From positions 203,143-267,142 of the forward strand of contig NZ_KK211171.1 of the NCBI RefSeq assembly GCF_000620705.1: 64,000 nt of DNA. Direction: 5' to 3'. Origin of the DNA: Nocardioides sp. URHA0020. GTDB taxonomy: Bacteria > Actinomycetota > Actinomycetes > Propionibacteriales > Nocardioidaceae. The notes beneath the pieces were generated by a model, which worked only from the letters and a program-made list of their open reading frames with translations, was not told where the DNA came from and ran no database searches. This document shows, in pieces, positions 10,539-18,078 of the stretch. The position numbers and the translations under genes were made by a program. Within the stretch, counting starts at the first letter, position 1; every line of letters starts with the position of its first letter.

Positions 10539-11558
10539 CTAGCGCCAGCCGAGCGCCGGGGCGACGAGCTGCACGATGCTCTCGAGCACGTGGGCGTTGT
10601 AGTCCACGCCGAGCTGGTTGGGGACCGTGAGCAGCAGCGTGTCGGCGGCCGCGATCGCCTCGTCCTCGGCCAGCTCCTTGACCAGCTGGTCGACCTCCCC
10701 GGCGTACGACTTGCCGAACCGCGCCAGCCCGCCGTCGATGTGGCCCACCTGGTCCTGACTGCGCGACTCGTGGCCGAAGTAGGCACGGTCGAGGTCGTTG
10801 ACGATCGGGAAGATGCTGCGGCTCACCGAGACCCGCGGCTCACGCTCGTGCCCGGCCGCCGTCCAGGCGTCGCGGAAGCGCTGGATCTGCTCGGCCTGGA
10901 GCTGGTGGAACGGCACACCGGTGTCCTCGGTCAGCAGCGTCGAGCTCATCAGGTTCATGCCCTGCTGCGCCGTCCACTCGGCGGTCGCGCGCGACCCGGC
11001 GCCCCACCAGATGCGGTCCCGGAGCCCGGGCGAGTGCGGCTCGATCCGCAGCAGGCCGGGCGGGTTGGGAAACATCGGGCGCGGGTTGGGCTGCGCGAAG
11101 CCCTCGCCCTCGATCACGTCGAGGAAGACCCGGGTGTGGTCACGGGCCATGTCGGCGTGGTCCGCGCCCTCGGCGGGCACGTAGCCGAAGTAGCGGTAGC
11201 CGTCGATGACCTGCTCCGGTGACCCCCGGCTGATGCCGAGCTGGAGCCGGCCGCCCGAGATGAGGTCGGCCGAGCCCGCGTCCTCCGCCATGTAGAGCGG
11301 GTTCTCGTAGCGCATGTCGACGATGCCGGTGCCGATCTCGATCCGGCTGGTGCGGGCCCCGACGGCCGCGAGGAGCGGGTACGGCGAGGCGAGCTGGCGG
11401 GCGAAGTGGTGCACCCGGAAGTAGGCGCCGTCGGCGCCCACCTCCTCGGCCGCGACCGCGAGGTCGATCGACTGGAGCAGCGCGTCGGAGGCGGAGCGGG
11501 TCGCCGACTGCGGCGACTCCGTCCAGTGCCCGAAGGACAGGAACCCGATCTTCTTCAT
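10539..11558 (-). CDS. LLM-class (luciferase-like) flavin-dependent oxidoreductase
   Basis: This 339-residue TIM-barrel protein starts MKKIGFLSFGHW and has ADGAYFRVHHFARQLASPYPLLAAVGART and IEIGTGIVDMRYENPLYMAEDAG, the conserved barrel strands of bacterial-luciferase-like monooxygenases. GRLQLGISRGSPEQV is the flavin-phosphate loop region. These enzymes use FMNH2 or F420H2 to oxidise diverse small molecules; the substrate is not evident. A palindrome lies immediately upstream (11572-11589). The histidine phosphatase gene is 45 bases upstream on the same strand and may be cotranscribed. The reading frame ends at 10539, converging on the XRE-TPR gene. Confidence 0.85.
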   Translation of the reverse strand: MKKIGFLSFGHWTESPQSATRSASDALLQSIDLAVAAEEVGADGAYFRVHHFARQLASPYPLLAAVGARTSRIEIGTGIVDMRYENPLYMAEDAGSADLISGGRLQLGISRGSPEQVIDGYRYFGYVPAEGADHADMARDHTRVFLDVIEGEGFAQPNPRPMFPNPPGLLRIEPHSPGLRDRIWWGAGSRATAEWTAQQGMNLMSSTLLTEDTGVPFHQLQAEQIQRFRDAWTAAGHEREPRVSVSRSIFPIVNDLDRAYFGHESRSQDQVGHIDGGLARFGKSYAGEVDQLVKELAEDEAIAAADTLLLTVPNQLGVDYNAHVLESIVQLVAPALGWR

Positions 11559-11571
11559 GCTCTCCCAACAC

Positions 11572-11589
11572 AGATTGAATTCTCAATCT
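11572..11589. promoter_or_regulatory. AT-rich palindromic operator candidate upstream of the LLM gene
   Basis: AGATTGA-ATTC-TCAATCT is a 7-bp perfect inverted repeat, strikingly AT-rich for this genome, 13 bases before the LLM ATG. The TTGA...TCAA form resembles MarR/HxlR-type operators. No such regulator is adjacent. Confidence 0.4.
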
Positions 11590-11602
11590 TCCCGGCGTCG
11601 GA

Positions 11603-12163
11603 TCAGGGCGCGTTCCAGGTCTGGATCACCGGGTGCTCGTGCTCGTAGCCGAGCACCGAGAGGGTCGCGGTGTCGAGCTTGAACCACTGGCCGGCCTCCA
11701 CCGGGCGGTCGATCCAGCGCGCCGCCAGGGCGCGGAGGGAGTGACCGTGCCCGAAGACCAGCGTCCGGCCCTCGGTCGAGCGGACCCGCTCCACCACGCG
11801 GTCGAGCCGCTCGCACACCTGCTCGGCGGTCTCGCCGCCGGGCGTGGGGTGGGTCCAGATCGCCCAGCCCGGGTCGTGGACCCGGATCTCGTCGGTCGTG
11901 ATCCCCTCGTAGTCGCCGTAGTCCCACTCGGCGAGGTCCTCGTCGGGCTCGGCGGCGTCGAAGCCCGCGAGCTCCGCCGTACGCCGGGCGCGGAGGCGGG
12001 GACTCGTCAGGACCTGGGCGAAGTCCACCCCGGCCAGGCGCTCGCGCAGCCCCCGCGCGACCTCCTCCCCCTCGGGCAGCAACGGGACGTCGGTCGTGGA
12101 GGTGTGCTTGCCCGCGCTGCTCCACTCGGTCTTGCCGTGCCGGACGGTCCAGAGCTCGTTCAC
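11603..12163 (-). CDS. Histidine phosphatase superfamily (phosphoglycerate mutase-like) protein
   Basis: The protein has 186 residues from the GTG at 12163, chosen because GGA lies upstream and the conserved sequence begins at once; a TTG at 12175 would add four residues. The catalytic RHG motif is at the N-terminus (VRHGKTEWS, phospho-accepting His about residue 9). The second His lies in LVFGHGHSLRALA and an acidic pair in AEWDYGDYEG. The family includes phosphoglycerate mutases and broad phosphatases such as SixA/CobC-like proteins. The short length and PTPGGETAEQVCERL favour a phosphatase over glycolytic mutase. It is divergent from the universal stress protein gene. Confidence 0.8.
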   Translation of the reverse strand: MNELWTVRHGKTEWSSAGKHTSTTDVPLLPEGEEVARGLRERLAGVDFAQVLTSPRLRARRTAELAGFDAAEPDEDLAEWDYGDYEGITTDEIRVHDPGWAIWTHPTPGGETAEQVCERLDRVVERVRSTEGRTLVFGHGHSLRALAARWIDRPVEAGQWFKLDTATLSVLGYEHEHPVIQTWNAP

Positions 12164-12209
12164 GCGTCCATTCAAGCGTGCGGGGGTTCATTGGTGGCAG
12201 GCTGTGTCC

Positions 12210-12617
12210 ATGAGCGCTCCCGCCACGATCGTCGTCGGCTACGTCCCGACTCCCGAAGGTCTCGCCGCCGTCGAGTACGCCGTCGACGAGGCCCAACGCG
12301 GCCAGGCCCGTCTCGTGATCGTGAACTCGGGGGTCCGCGGCTACGACTCGGACCCCTCGTTCGCTTCCGCCACCGACCTGGACGCCCTCGCGGACCGACT
12401 GACCGGGCTCGGCATCGAGCACGAGATCCGCCAGGCCACTCAGGCGATCTCCCCCGCGGAGGAGATCCTCCAGGCGGCCACCGACGTCAGCGCCGACCTG
12501 ATCGTGATCGGCCTGCGCAAGCGCTCCCCCGTCGGCAAGCTCTTCCTGGGCAGCAGCTCCCAGCAGGTCATTCTCGACGCCGCCTGCCCCGTCGTCGCCG
12601 TCAAGCGCCCCGACTGA
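12210..12617 (+). CDS. Universal stress protein (UspA family)
   Basis: A single Usp domain of 135 residues. IVVGYVPTPEGLAAVEYAVDEA opens the fold and the C-terminal GLRKRSPVGKLFLGSSSQQV matches the ATP-binding pattern G-x2-G-x9-G-(S/T) in slightly modified form, followed by the terminal strand CPVVAVKRPD. Usp proteins bind ATP or AMP and help survival under stress and growth arrest. The ATG at 12210 is chosen over upstream possibilities because the fold begins immediately. The gene is transcribed away from the histidine phosphatase and is followed by the REP-like repeat region. Confidence 0.85.
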   Translation: MSAPATIVVGYVPTPEGLAAVEYAVDEAQRGQARLVIVNSGVRGYDSDPSFASATDLDALADRLTGLGIEHEIRQATQAISPAEEILQAATDVSADLIVIGLRKRSPVGKLFLGSSSQQVILDAACPVVAVKRPD

Positions 12618-12643
12618 TCTCTGTCGCTCGCCCCTGCCCCGGG

Positions 12644-12683
12644 GGTTGAGGTGCGAGGCGCGCCAGCGCCGAGCCTCGAAACC
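12644..12683 (+). repeat. REP-like palindromic element, copy 1
   Basis: The copy runs from GGTTGAGGTGCGA to GAGCCTCGAAACC with inner hairpin GGCGC-GCCA-GCGCC. It defines the reference form for the other copies. Confidence 0.85.
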
Positions 12684-12705
12684 CGCAAGGGGCGGTACGT
12701 CCCGG

Positions 12706-12717
12706 GGTTGAGGTGAC
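12706..12717 (+). repeat. Truncated REP-like element
   Basis: Only the left end GGTTGAGGTGAC is present, after a GGTACGTCCCGG block that recurs just before copy 2. It is a decayed copy. Confidence 0.5.
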
Positions 12718-12735
12718 GCGGTACGTCGTCCCGGT

Positions 12736-12775
12736 GGTTGAGGTGCGAGGGCCGCCAGGCCCGAGCCTCGAAACC
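12736..12775 (+). repeat. REP-like palindromic element, copy 2 (covarying hairpin)
   Basis: Same ends as copy 1, but the inner hairpin is GGGCC-GCCA-GGCCC. Two base pairs differ from copy 1 and both are compensated, so pairing is kept. Confidence 0.85.
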
Positions 12776-12873
12776 CCGGCAGCGAAGGCAGGGCAATGAG
12801 CGTGACCTTCGGGTCGGCAGATACGCGGGTACGGCGCACACACGGGCTCGCGCCCGCCGGCAGGCCTACCGGT

Positions 12874-12913
12874 GGTTGAGGTGCGAGGCGCGCTAGCGCC
12901 GAGCCTCGAAACC
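12874..12913 (+). repeat. REP-like palindromic element, copy 3
   Basis: Inner hairpin GGCGC-GCTA-GCGCC: the only change from copy 1 is in the loop. It is followed by the CAGCGAAGGCAGGGC block. Confidence 0.85.
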
Positions 12914-13030
12914 CCCGCAGCGAAGGCAGGGCGATGAGCTCAGCCTTCGGGTCGGCTGGGCTCGTTCGTCGACAGGCTGACTACGCGGGTACGGCGCGCA
13001 GTGGTTGCGGCCGCGTGCCGGCTTCCCGGT

Positions 13031-13070
13031 GGTTGAGGTGCGAGGCGCGCCAGCGCCGAGCCTCGAAGCC
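13031..13070 (+). repeat. REP-like palindromic element, copy 4
   Basis: Matches copy 1 except for the last bases (CGAAGCC instead of CGAAACC). It is the copy nearest to the HNH gene on its 5' side. Confidence 0.85.
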
Positions 13071-13185
13071 ACCACGCCAGAGACACGTCTTTCGCGTCGT
13101 TCGAACGCAGATGGATGCCCCTCCACAGGCCGTCGATCCAGGTGTGGATGGACCCCACTGATCGTGACCTCTTCGTGACCCATAA

Positions 13186-13201
13186 CCCTGTGAAAACAGG
13201 G
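13186..13201 (+). promoter_or_regulatory. GNRA-tetraloop hairpin in the HNH gene leader
   Basis: CCCTGT-GAAA-ACAGGG is a perfect 6-bp stem capped by a GAAA tetraloop, 44 bases before the ATG of the HNH gene. It is a stable RNA fold and could be a regulatory leader or processing signal. Confidence 0.45.
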
Positions 13202-13245
13202 GTTCTGAGCCTTTCACTGTCGGTGGTCAGTGCTTGGCTAGAACC

Positions 13246-14493
13246 ATGACCACGATCGCCACCCCACGACACCAGGTGTCCAAGGCGATCGCGCACGCCC
13301 ACCATGATCTCGACCAGGTTGTCGACGCCGCGATGTGGTCCATGGACACCCACGAGACGGCCACTGCGCTCATCGACATCACCCGGCTCGAAGCCCGCGT
13401 CATCGAGCTCAAGGCTCGCGTCGCTGCGCATGCCGACGAGGTCCAGGTCGGCACCGAGACCGGTGCGACCAGTACGTCGAACTGGCTGGCCCACCAGACC
13501 CGCGAGACCAGGTCGGCGGCCTACCGGACCGTGCGCCGCGGCTACGACCTCGCGATCTACGACCGGGTCCGATCAGCGCTCGCCCACGGGGACCTGCGCC
13601 TGGAGCAGGCAGACGTGATCATCCGGTCGATCACGGCGCTCCCGGATGGTCTGGATCCGGAGCTGCTGATCAAGGCCGAGGAGCATTTGGTCACAGCCGC
13701 GGAGGAGCACGACGCGAAGCGCCTCACCATCCTGGGGCGCCGGCTCCTCGAGGTCATTGCACCCGACCTCGCCGACCGGCACGAGTCCGACCTCCTCGAA
13801 CGTGAAGAAGCCAAAGCAGCCCAAGCGTGCCGGCTCACGATGAGCGACGACGGCCACGGCAAGGTCCACGGACGGTTCACGTTGCCCGCCCTCCAGGCAG
13901 CAGAGCTGAAGAAGATGCTCTTCGCACTCGCCGCCCCCAAGCACCTCGCAGCCAAGGAAGGGGCAGGTGTCGAACGACGCCCCGGTCCGGAGCGGATGGG
14001 CAGAGCGTTCGCCGAGCTCATCGACCGCATCAGCGCGAAGGACCTCCCGCAGGTCGGAGGGCGGGACGCGACGATCGTGGTCACGATCGACCACGACACC
14101 CTCCTCGGACGCCTGCACAAGGCCGGGGTCCTCGACACCGGCGAACGCATCAGCGCATCCGCCGCCAGAAGGCTTGCCTGCACCGCGAAGATCATCCCCG
14201 TCGTCCTCAGCGCCGACTCGCAGGTCCTCGACGTCGGCAGGGCACACAGGTTCTTCACCAAGGCCCAACTCACCGCCATGTCCATCAGGGACGGCGGCTG
14301 TGTCGCCGAAGGATGCGACTGGCCACCGTGGATGTGCCACGCCCACCACTGGACCAGATGGACCGACGGCGGACCTTCCGACCTCGACAACGCCGGGCTC
14401 CTCTGCCCGAGACACCACGCCCGAGCCCACGACCCGGCGTACGAAATGGCAAAGCACCACAGCGGCAAGGTCACCTTCACCCGACGCCAATAG
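13246..14493 (+). CDS. DUF222 / 13E12-family HNH endonuclease-like protein
   Basis: The 415-residue protein has an N-terminal helical DUF222 region (about 15-300) and a C-terminal HNH module (about 350-395). The module reads CVAEGCDWPPWMCHAHHWTR, then WTDGGPSDLDNAGLLC and PRHHARAH: Cys pairs for zinc, the His of the first strand, Asn, and the final HH. This is the organisation of the Mycobacterium REP13E12 family, present in many copies in actinobacterial genomes and of unknown function. Starts at TTG 13234 or ATG 13246 are possible; ATG is preferred. It is bracketed by REP-like repeats, direct on the left and inverted on the right. That suggests a mobile or formerly mobile unit, by inference. 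Confidence 0.85.
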   Translation: MTTIATPRHQVSKAIAHAHHDLDQVVDAAMWSMDTHETATALIDITRLEARVIELKARVAAHADEVQVGTETGATSTSNWLAHQTRETRSAAYRTVRRGYDLAIYDRVRSALAHGDLRLEQADVIIRSITALPDGLDPELLIKAEEHLVTAAEEHDAKRLTILGRRLLEVIAPDLADRHESDLLEREEAKAAQACRLTMSDDGHGKVHGRFTLPALQAAELKKMLFALAAPKHLAAKEGAGVERRPGPERMGRAFAELIDRISAKDLPQVGGRDATIVVTIDHDTLLGRLHKAGVLDTGERISASAARRLACTAKIIPVVLSADSQVLDVGRAHRFFTKAQLTAMSIRDGGCVAEGCDWPPWMCHAHHWTRWTDGGPSDLDNAGLLCPRHHARAHDPAYEMAKHHSGKVTFTRRQ

Positions 14494-14534
14494 GCCATCC
14501 GGATCTGCACACGTTGCCCTGCCTGCGCTGCGGG

Positions 14535-14568
14535 GGTTTCGAGACGGCGCTGGCGCGCCTCCTCAACC
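14535..14568 (-). repeat. REP-like palindromic element, copy 5 (inverted)
   Basis: In reverse orientation to copies 1-4: GGTTTCGAGACGGCGCTGGC continuing to CTCAACC, with the same inner hairpin. It carries the CAGCGCAGGCAGGGC accessory block on its matching side (about 14515-14532), confirming that the extended unit is inverted too. Confidence 0.85.
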
Positions 14569-14581
14569 ACCGGCGATGCGG

Positions 14582-14615
14582 GGTGCCGAGACGGCGCTGG
14601 CGCGCCTCCTCGACC
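14582..14615 (-). repeat. REP-like palindromic element, copy 6 (inverted, diverged end)
   Basis: Second reverse copy with the same core GACGGCGCTGGCGCGCCTCC and altered ends (GGTGCC, CGACC). It ends 32 bases before the 3' end of the alcohol dehydrogenase gene. Confidence 0.8.
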
Positions 14616-14646
14616 ACCTGGACCGGCCGCTCCTGCGACGGCCCCG

Positions 14647-15762
14647 TCAGTAGACGATCACCCCACGCAGGTTGGTGCCGGCGTGCATGTCCTCGTAGCC
14701 CTGCGCGATCTCGTCGAGCTTGTAGGTGCGCGTGACCAACTCGTCCAGCTTGAGGCTGCCCTCCTGGTAGAGGCGGAGCAGCTTCGGGATGTCGGTCTTC
14801 GGGTTGGAGGCGCCGAAGAGCGAGCCCTGGATCCGCTTCTGGAAGAGCGTGATGTCGGCCAGCGAGATCGGTGCGCCGACGGCCTGGACGTCGCCGAGGC
14901 CCGTGACGACGACGGTGCCGGCCTTGCGGATCGAGGCCATCGCTTGGCCCAGGTGGTCACCGGTGATGACGCCGACGGTGACGATCGCGGAGTCCGCGCC
15001 CTGGCCGTTGGTGACCGACTGGGCGAGCTCGGTGGCCTCCTCCATCGTCGCGACGGCGTGGGTGGCGCCGAGCTCGAGGGCCTTGGTCCGCTTGAACTCG
15101 ACCGGGTCGACGGCGATGACCAGGGAGGCTCCGGCGTGCGCGGCGCCCTGCACCGCGTTGATGCCGATCCCGCCGACGCCCATCACGACGACGACGTCAC
15201 CGGGGCGTACGTCGGCGGAGTTGATCGCCGATCCCCAGCCGGTGCCGACGCCGCAGCCGACCAGGCAGGCCTTGTCGAGCGGGATGTCCTTCGACACCTT
15301 CACCGCCGAGTCCACCGCCACGGTCGTGACCTGAGCGAAGGTCGAGATGCCGCACATCTGGCCGACCGGCTGGCCCTCGTACGAGAGCCGGAAGCTGGTC
15401 GGGTCGTCCCACCGGGAGCCCATCAGGAGGGTCGCACCCAGGTCGCACAGGTTCTGCATCCCGCGCGAGCACCAGGTGCACTGACCGCACGACGGCAGGA
15501 ACGAGAAGACGACGTGGTCGCCCTCCTTCCACCCCTGCGTGTGGGGTCCGACCGCGCTCACCACGCCGGCGCCCTCGTGACCGCCGCAGAAGGGGTACAT
15601 CCCCACGGGGATGTCGCCGGTCGCGATGTGGTCGTCGGAGTGGCACAGTCCGGACGCCGTCATCTCGACCTGGATCTCGCCCTGCCGTGGGTCCTCGACC
15701 TCGAGGTCGACGACCTGGTACGTGCCCGGTGCTTCCTTGATGACTGCGCCTCGTGTGTGCAT
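14647..15762 (-). CDS. NDMA-dependent-type zinc alcohol dehydrogenase
   Basis: The 371-residue medium-chain dehydrogenase starts at an ATG with AGGAGG 5 bases upstream; an upstream in-frame extension is unlikely. Catalytic zinc ligands are C40 (GLCHSD) and H62-E63 (GGHEGAG). Structural zinc cysteines are C92, C95, C98 and C106. The NAD motif is GVGGIGINAVQGAA. Overall sequence (AVIKEAPGTYQVVDLEVEDP, CGISTFAQVTTV) matches the actinobacterial group assayed with N,N-dimethyl-4-nitrosoaniline, which keeps NAD tightly bound and oxidises alcohols or aldehydes with an unusual electron acceptor, often mycofactocin. That cofactor link is family knowledge; no mycofactocin genes are in the window. Confidence 0.85.
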   Translation of the reverse strand: MHTRGAVIKEAPGTYQVVDLEVEDPRQGEIQVEMTASGLCHSDDHIATGDIPVGMYPFCGGHEGAGVVSAVGPHTQGWKEGDHVVFSFLPSCGQCTWCSRGMQNLCDLGATLLMGSRWDDPTSFRLSYEGQPVGQMCGISTFAQVTTVAVDSAVKVSKDIPLDKACLVGCGVGTGWGSAINSADVRPGDVVVVMGVGGIGINAVQGAAHAGASLVIAVDPVEFKRTKALELGATHAVATMEEATELAQSVTNGQGADSAIVTVGVITGDHLGQAMASIRKAGTVVVTGLGDVQAVGAPISLADITLFQKRIQGSLFGASNPKTDIPKLLRLYQEGSLKLDELVTRTYKLDEIAQGYEDMHAGTNLRGVIVY

Positions 15763-15822
15763 CGTTCCTCCTGGACTCGACGGGGTGACCGGCGTCACAC
15801 GTCGATCCTGCGCCGCGCCCGT

Positions 15823-15852
15823 TGGCGACCGGTTGGTTGGCGGCCGGTTGGT
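15823..15852. repeat. Two tandem 15-bp repeats upstream of the alcohol dehydrogenase
   Basis: TGGCGACCGGTTGGT is followed directly by TGGCGGCCGGTTGGT (one mismatch), 60-90 bases upstream of the alcohol dehydrogenase start. Tandem placement in a promoter region suggests paired activator or repressor sites. Confidence 0.5.
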
Positions 15853-15868
15853 CGGGCTGAGGCGTGGC

Positions 15869-17344
15869 TCAGCGGCCCGTGCCGGCCCAGGCCGTGGGTA
15901 CGTCGGAGCCGCCCTCCTGGGCGATCCTCGGACCGAACCGGGCGAACGTCGCGTGCGACGCGATCTTGCCGGCGACCAGCGCCTCGCCCTGGCGGAAGTC
16001 CGTCGCCCGCGACAGCAGCGGCTCCGGGGCGAAGGACAGGGTGTCGGCCAGGTAGGCGAGGTCGGCGGCGGCGTTCATCCGCATCAGCACGAGGTTGTCG
16101 CACTGCGAGACCACCAGCTCGTTGACCCGCTGCGGCCGCTGCGTGGAGACCAGGAGGTAGAGACCGAACTTGCGGCCCTCCGCGGCGATCCGCGCCGTGA
16201 GCTCCGAGGCCATGGCCGTCACCGCGTCGCCCGGCACGCGTGGGCAGACGTTGTGGGCCTCGTCGATGACGATCAGCACAGGCTCGCGCTCGGAGCGGCG
16301 GCGCCACAGCGCTGCCAGCACGGCCTCGGCCGCCACGGCCTGCTCGCCCGGGGTGCCCAGCGACCCGAGGTCCACGACGACGCACCGCGGGCCGCCCGGG
16401 GCCACGAGCTCTTGCACCGATCCGGCCTCACCCTGCGACCAGACCTGCCAGCGGTCGATGCCGAGGTTGCGCAACCGGGTGCCCAGCGACCGGGTCTCGG
16501 GCCTGGCAGCGGCGGCGAGCAACCCGCGCAGCTCGGCGACACCACCTCCAGCCGCCTCCAGGGTGTCGCTGTCGACCAGGTCGGCCAGGGCGCCGTACTC
16601 CTCCCGGTCCCGGATCGGGTCGAGCTTGAGGATGGCCGCCTGCTCGTCCGCGGAGCAGTTCCGGAAGTTGACGTGCAGGCGGTCGCCGTCGGAGCCGTCG
16701 GCGTCGGGGTCCGCGCCGACGTCGCCGGCCCGGCGTACCGCGATCTCCGCAGCCGCCGCACGGTAGGCCTGGGCCACATCGGGCGGGACGTCGTCGCGGA
16801 CCTCGCCGAGCCGGACGAAGTCGGAGTTGGGGTCGAGCACCACGATCCGCAACGACGTCTCCGTCAGCAGCCGCTCGAGGACCGTGCCGAGTGCGTAGGT
16901 CTTGCCGGAGCCCGACTGGCCGCAGAAGAAGGTGTGCCGGTCGAACCCACCGGCATCCAGGGGAAAGCGCACCGCCGGCACCCGGGACAACGTGCCGACG
17001 TCGAGGGTCGCCCGGGCCGGCCGCGTGCGCTCCACCCAGTCGACGACGAGGTCCGCGCTGGCAGCGACGAAGACCTCCTCGTGGAAGGGCACGTCCAGGC
17101 CGTCGAGCAGGACACCGTGCCCCTGAGCCAGCGACACCGGGCCGTGGGCGGCCACCTCGATCGAGTGCACGTGACCGAGGCGATCGGCGCCGATGCGCAG
17201 GTAGTCGCCGGGCATCAGCGTCAGACCCGGCAGCGCCGTACGGAAGGAGAAGCGCCGGCCGTCCAACGACGAGGCCACGCTGGGCACGGCCTCCTCCAGG
17301 TCTCGGCGGGTCCGGGCATCCGGTGCGAGCGGCACTTCGACCAT
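15869..17344 (-). CDS. HerA/FtsK-type ATPase (DUF87 family)
   Basis: The 491-residue protein opens with a beta-rich region (HAS-barrel-like, about 1-115). Walker A is GQSGSGKT (142-149) and Walker B is VLIVIDEAHN (about 355-364). The C-terminal part, with ARIAAEGRKFGLYLLVSTQRP, is characteristic of HerA hexameric DNA-pumping ATPases. AAGGAG precedes the ATG. HerA proteins act with NurA nuclease in archaea and with diverse effectors in bacterial defence, but no nuclease, SIR2 or other effector gene is adjacent. The gene lies 30 bases downstream of kdpE on the same strand, so it may be cotranscribed with the kdp regulator. Its role here is unknown. Confidence 0.75.
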   Translation of the reverse strand: MVEVPLAPDARTRRDLEEAVPSVASSLDGRRFSFRTALPGLTLMPGDYLRIGADRLGHVHSIEVAAHGPVSLAQGHGVLLDGLDVPFHEEVFVAASADLVVDWVERTRPARATLDVGTLSRVPAVRFPLDAGGFDRHTFFCGQSGSGKTYALGTVLERLLTETSLRIVVLDPNSDFVRLGEVRDDVPPDVAQAYRAAAAEIAVRRAGDVGADPDADGSDGDRLHVNFRNCSADEQAAILKLDPIRDREEYGALADLVDSDTLEAAGGGVAELRGLLAAAARPETRSLGTRLRNLGIDRWQVWSQGEAGSVQELVAPGGPRCVVVDLGSLGTPGEQAVAAEAVLAALWRRRSEREPVLIVIDEAHNVCPRVPGDAVTAMASELTARIAAEGRKFGLYLLVSTQRPQRVNELVVSQCDNLVLMRMNAAADLAYLADTLSFAPEPLLSRATDFRQGEALVAGKIASHATFARFGPRIAQEGGSDVPTAWAGTGR

Positions 17345-17374
17345 CGACTTCTCCTTGGGCGGACGGATCTGGGA

Positions 17375-18052
17375 CTACGGCTCCAGCGTGTAGCCGAGGC
17401 CGGCGCTGGTGACGAGGTGCACGGGGTGGGCCGGGTCGGCCTCGAGCTTGCGGCGCAGCTGGGCGGCGTACACGCGCAGGTAGTTGGTCTCGTGCTCGTA
17501 CGTCGGACCCCACACCTCCCGCAGGATCTGCTCACGGGTGACGAGCCGGCCGAGGTTGCGGGCCAGCAGCTCCAGGAACGACCACTCCGTGGGCGTCAGG
17601 CGGACGTCGAGCCCGTCGCGCGAGACGCGCTTCCTGGCCAGGTCGATGAGCAGGGAGCCCACCTCGACCACCGACGTGGTGGGCGATGAGTCCCGGGAGC
17701 GTCGTACGGCGGCGCGCAGGCGGGCGAGCAGCTCGTTCATCGCGAACGGCTTGGTGACGTAGTCGTCGGCGCCCAGGTCGAGCGCCTCGACCTTGTCCTC
17801 ACCGTGCTGGCGCGCCGAGAGCACGACGATCGGCACGGTCGACCAGCCGCGCAGGCCGGCCAGGACCTCGGTGCCGTCGAGGTCGGGCAGTCCGAGGTCG
17901 AGGAGCACGACGTCGGGGTGCTCGGTCGCGGCGGCGTCGAGCGCGGACCGCCCGTCCGCGGCGGTCACGACCTCCCAGCCGTGCGCGCGCAGGTTGATCG
18001 CGAGCGCGCGGGCCAGCGCCGGCTCGTCGTCGACGACCAGGACCTTGCTCAT
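17375..18052 (-). CDS. kdpE: KdpE response regulator (OmpR family)
   Basis: A 225-residue two-domain regulator. The receiver domain (1-120) has the acidic pocket DDE at 8-10, phospho-acceptor Asp52 (VVLLDLGLPDLDG) and the conserved Lys in YVTKPF. The C-terminal winged helix contains LTPTEWSFLELLARNLGRLVTREQIL and ETNYLRVYAAQLRRKLE, characteristic of KdpE. The start is ATG 18052; a longer frame upstream reads through non-conserved sequence. It would be phosphorylated by KdpD and activate kdpFABC at low potassium or high osmolarity. Unlike the other kdp junctions, it is separated from kdpD by 103 bases containing small hairpins. Confidence 0.93.
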   Translation of the reverse strand: MSKVLVVDDEPALARALAINLRAHGWEVVTAADGRSALDAAATEHPDVVLLDLGLPDLDGTEVLAGLRGWSTVPIVVLSARQHGEDKVEALDLGADDYVTKPFAMNELLARLRAAVRRSRDSSPTTSVVEVGSLLIDLARKRVSRDGLDVRLTPTEWSFLELLARNLGRLVTREQILREVWGPTYEHETNYLRVYAAQLRRKLEADPAHPVHLVTSAGLGYTLEP

Positions 18053-18078
18053 GCCGCCCTCCGCAGCTGCCGCGCGGC

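Larger units (their letters stand above)
12618..13245. other. Gene-free 628-bp region holding palindromic REP-like repeats
   Basis: No convincing gene lies between the Usp gene and the HNH gene. The space holds four full copies and one truncated copy of a roughly 40-base palindromic element. Accessory blocks reading CAGCGAAGGCAGGGC and TACGCGGGTACGGCGC recur after the second and third full copies (12779-12836 and 12917-12998), so those copies appear to have arisen by duplication of a larger unit of about 105-130 bases. Confidence 0.8.

Noticed and set aside
10378-10542. A 54-codon plus-strand frame after the XRE-TPR gene
   Set aside because: It runs through the 19-bp stem-loop, has no ribosome site, and its translation is a GC-rich Arg/Gly pattern. 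A structured terminator region explains the sequence better.
12618-13100. The repeat array as a CRISPR
   Set aside because: Repeats are palindromic, irregularly spaced, separated by duplicated rather than unique sequences, and inverted copies occur beyond the neighbouring gene. No cas gene is present.
15869-17344. HerA-type ATPase as part of a phage-defence system
   Set aside because: No SIR2, DUF4297, nuclease or other effector lies next to it; neighbours are kdp regulators and an alcohol dehydrogenase. It is kept as an ATPase of unknown role.
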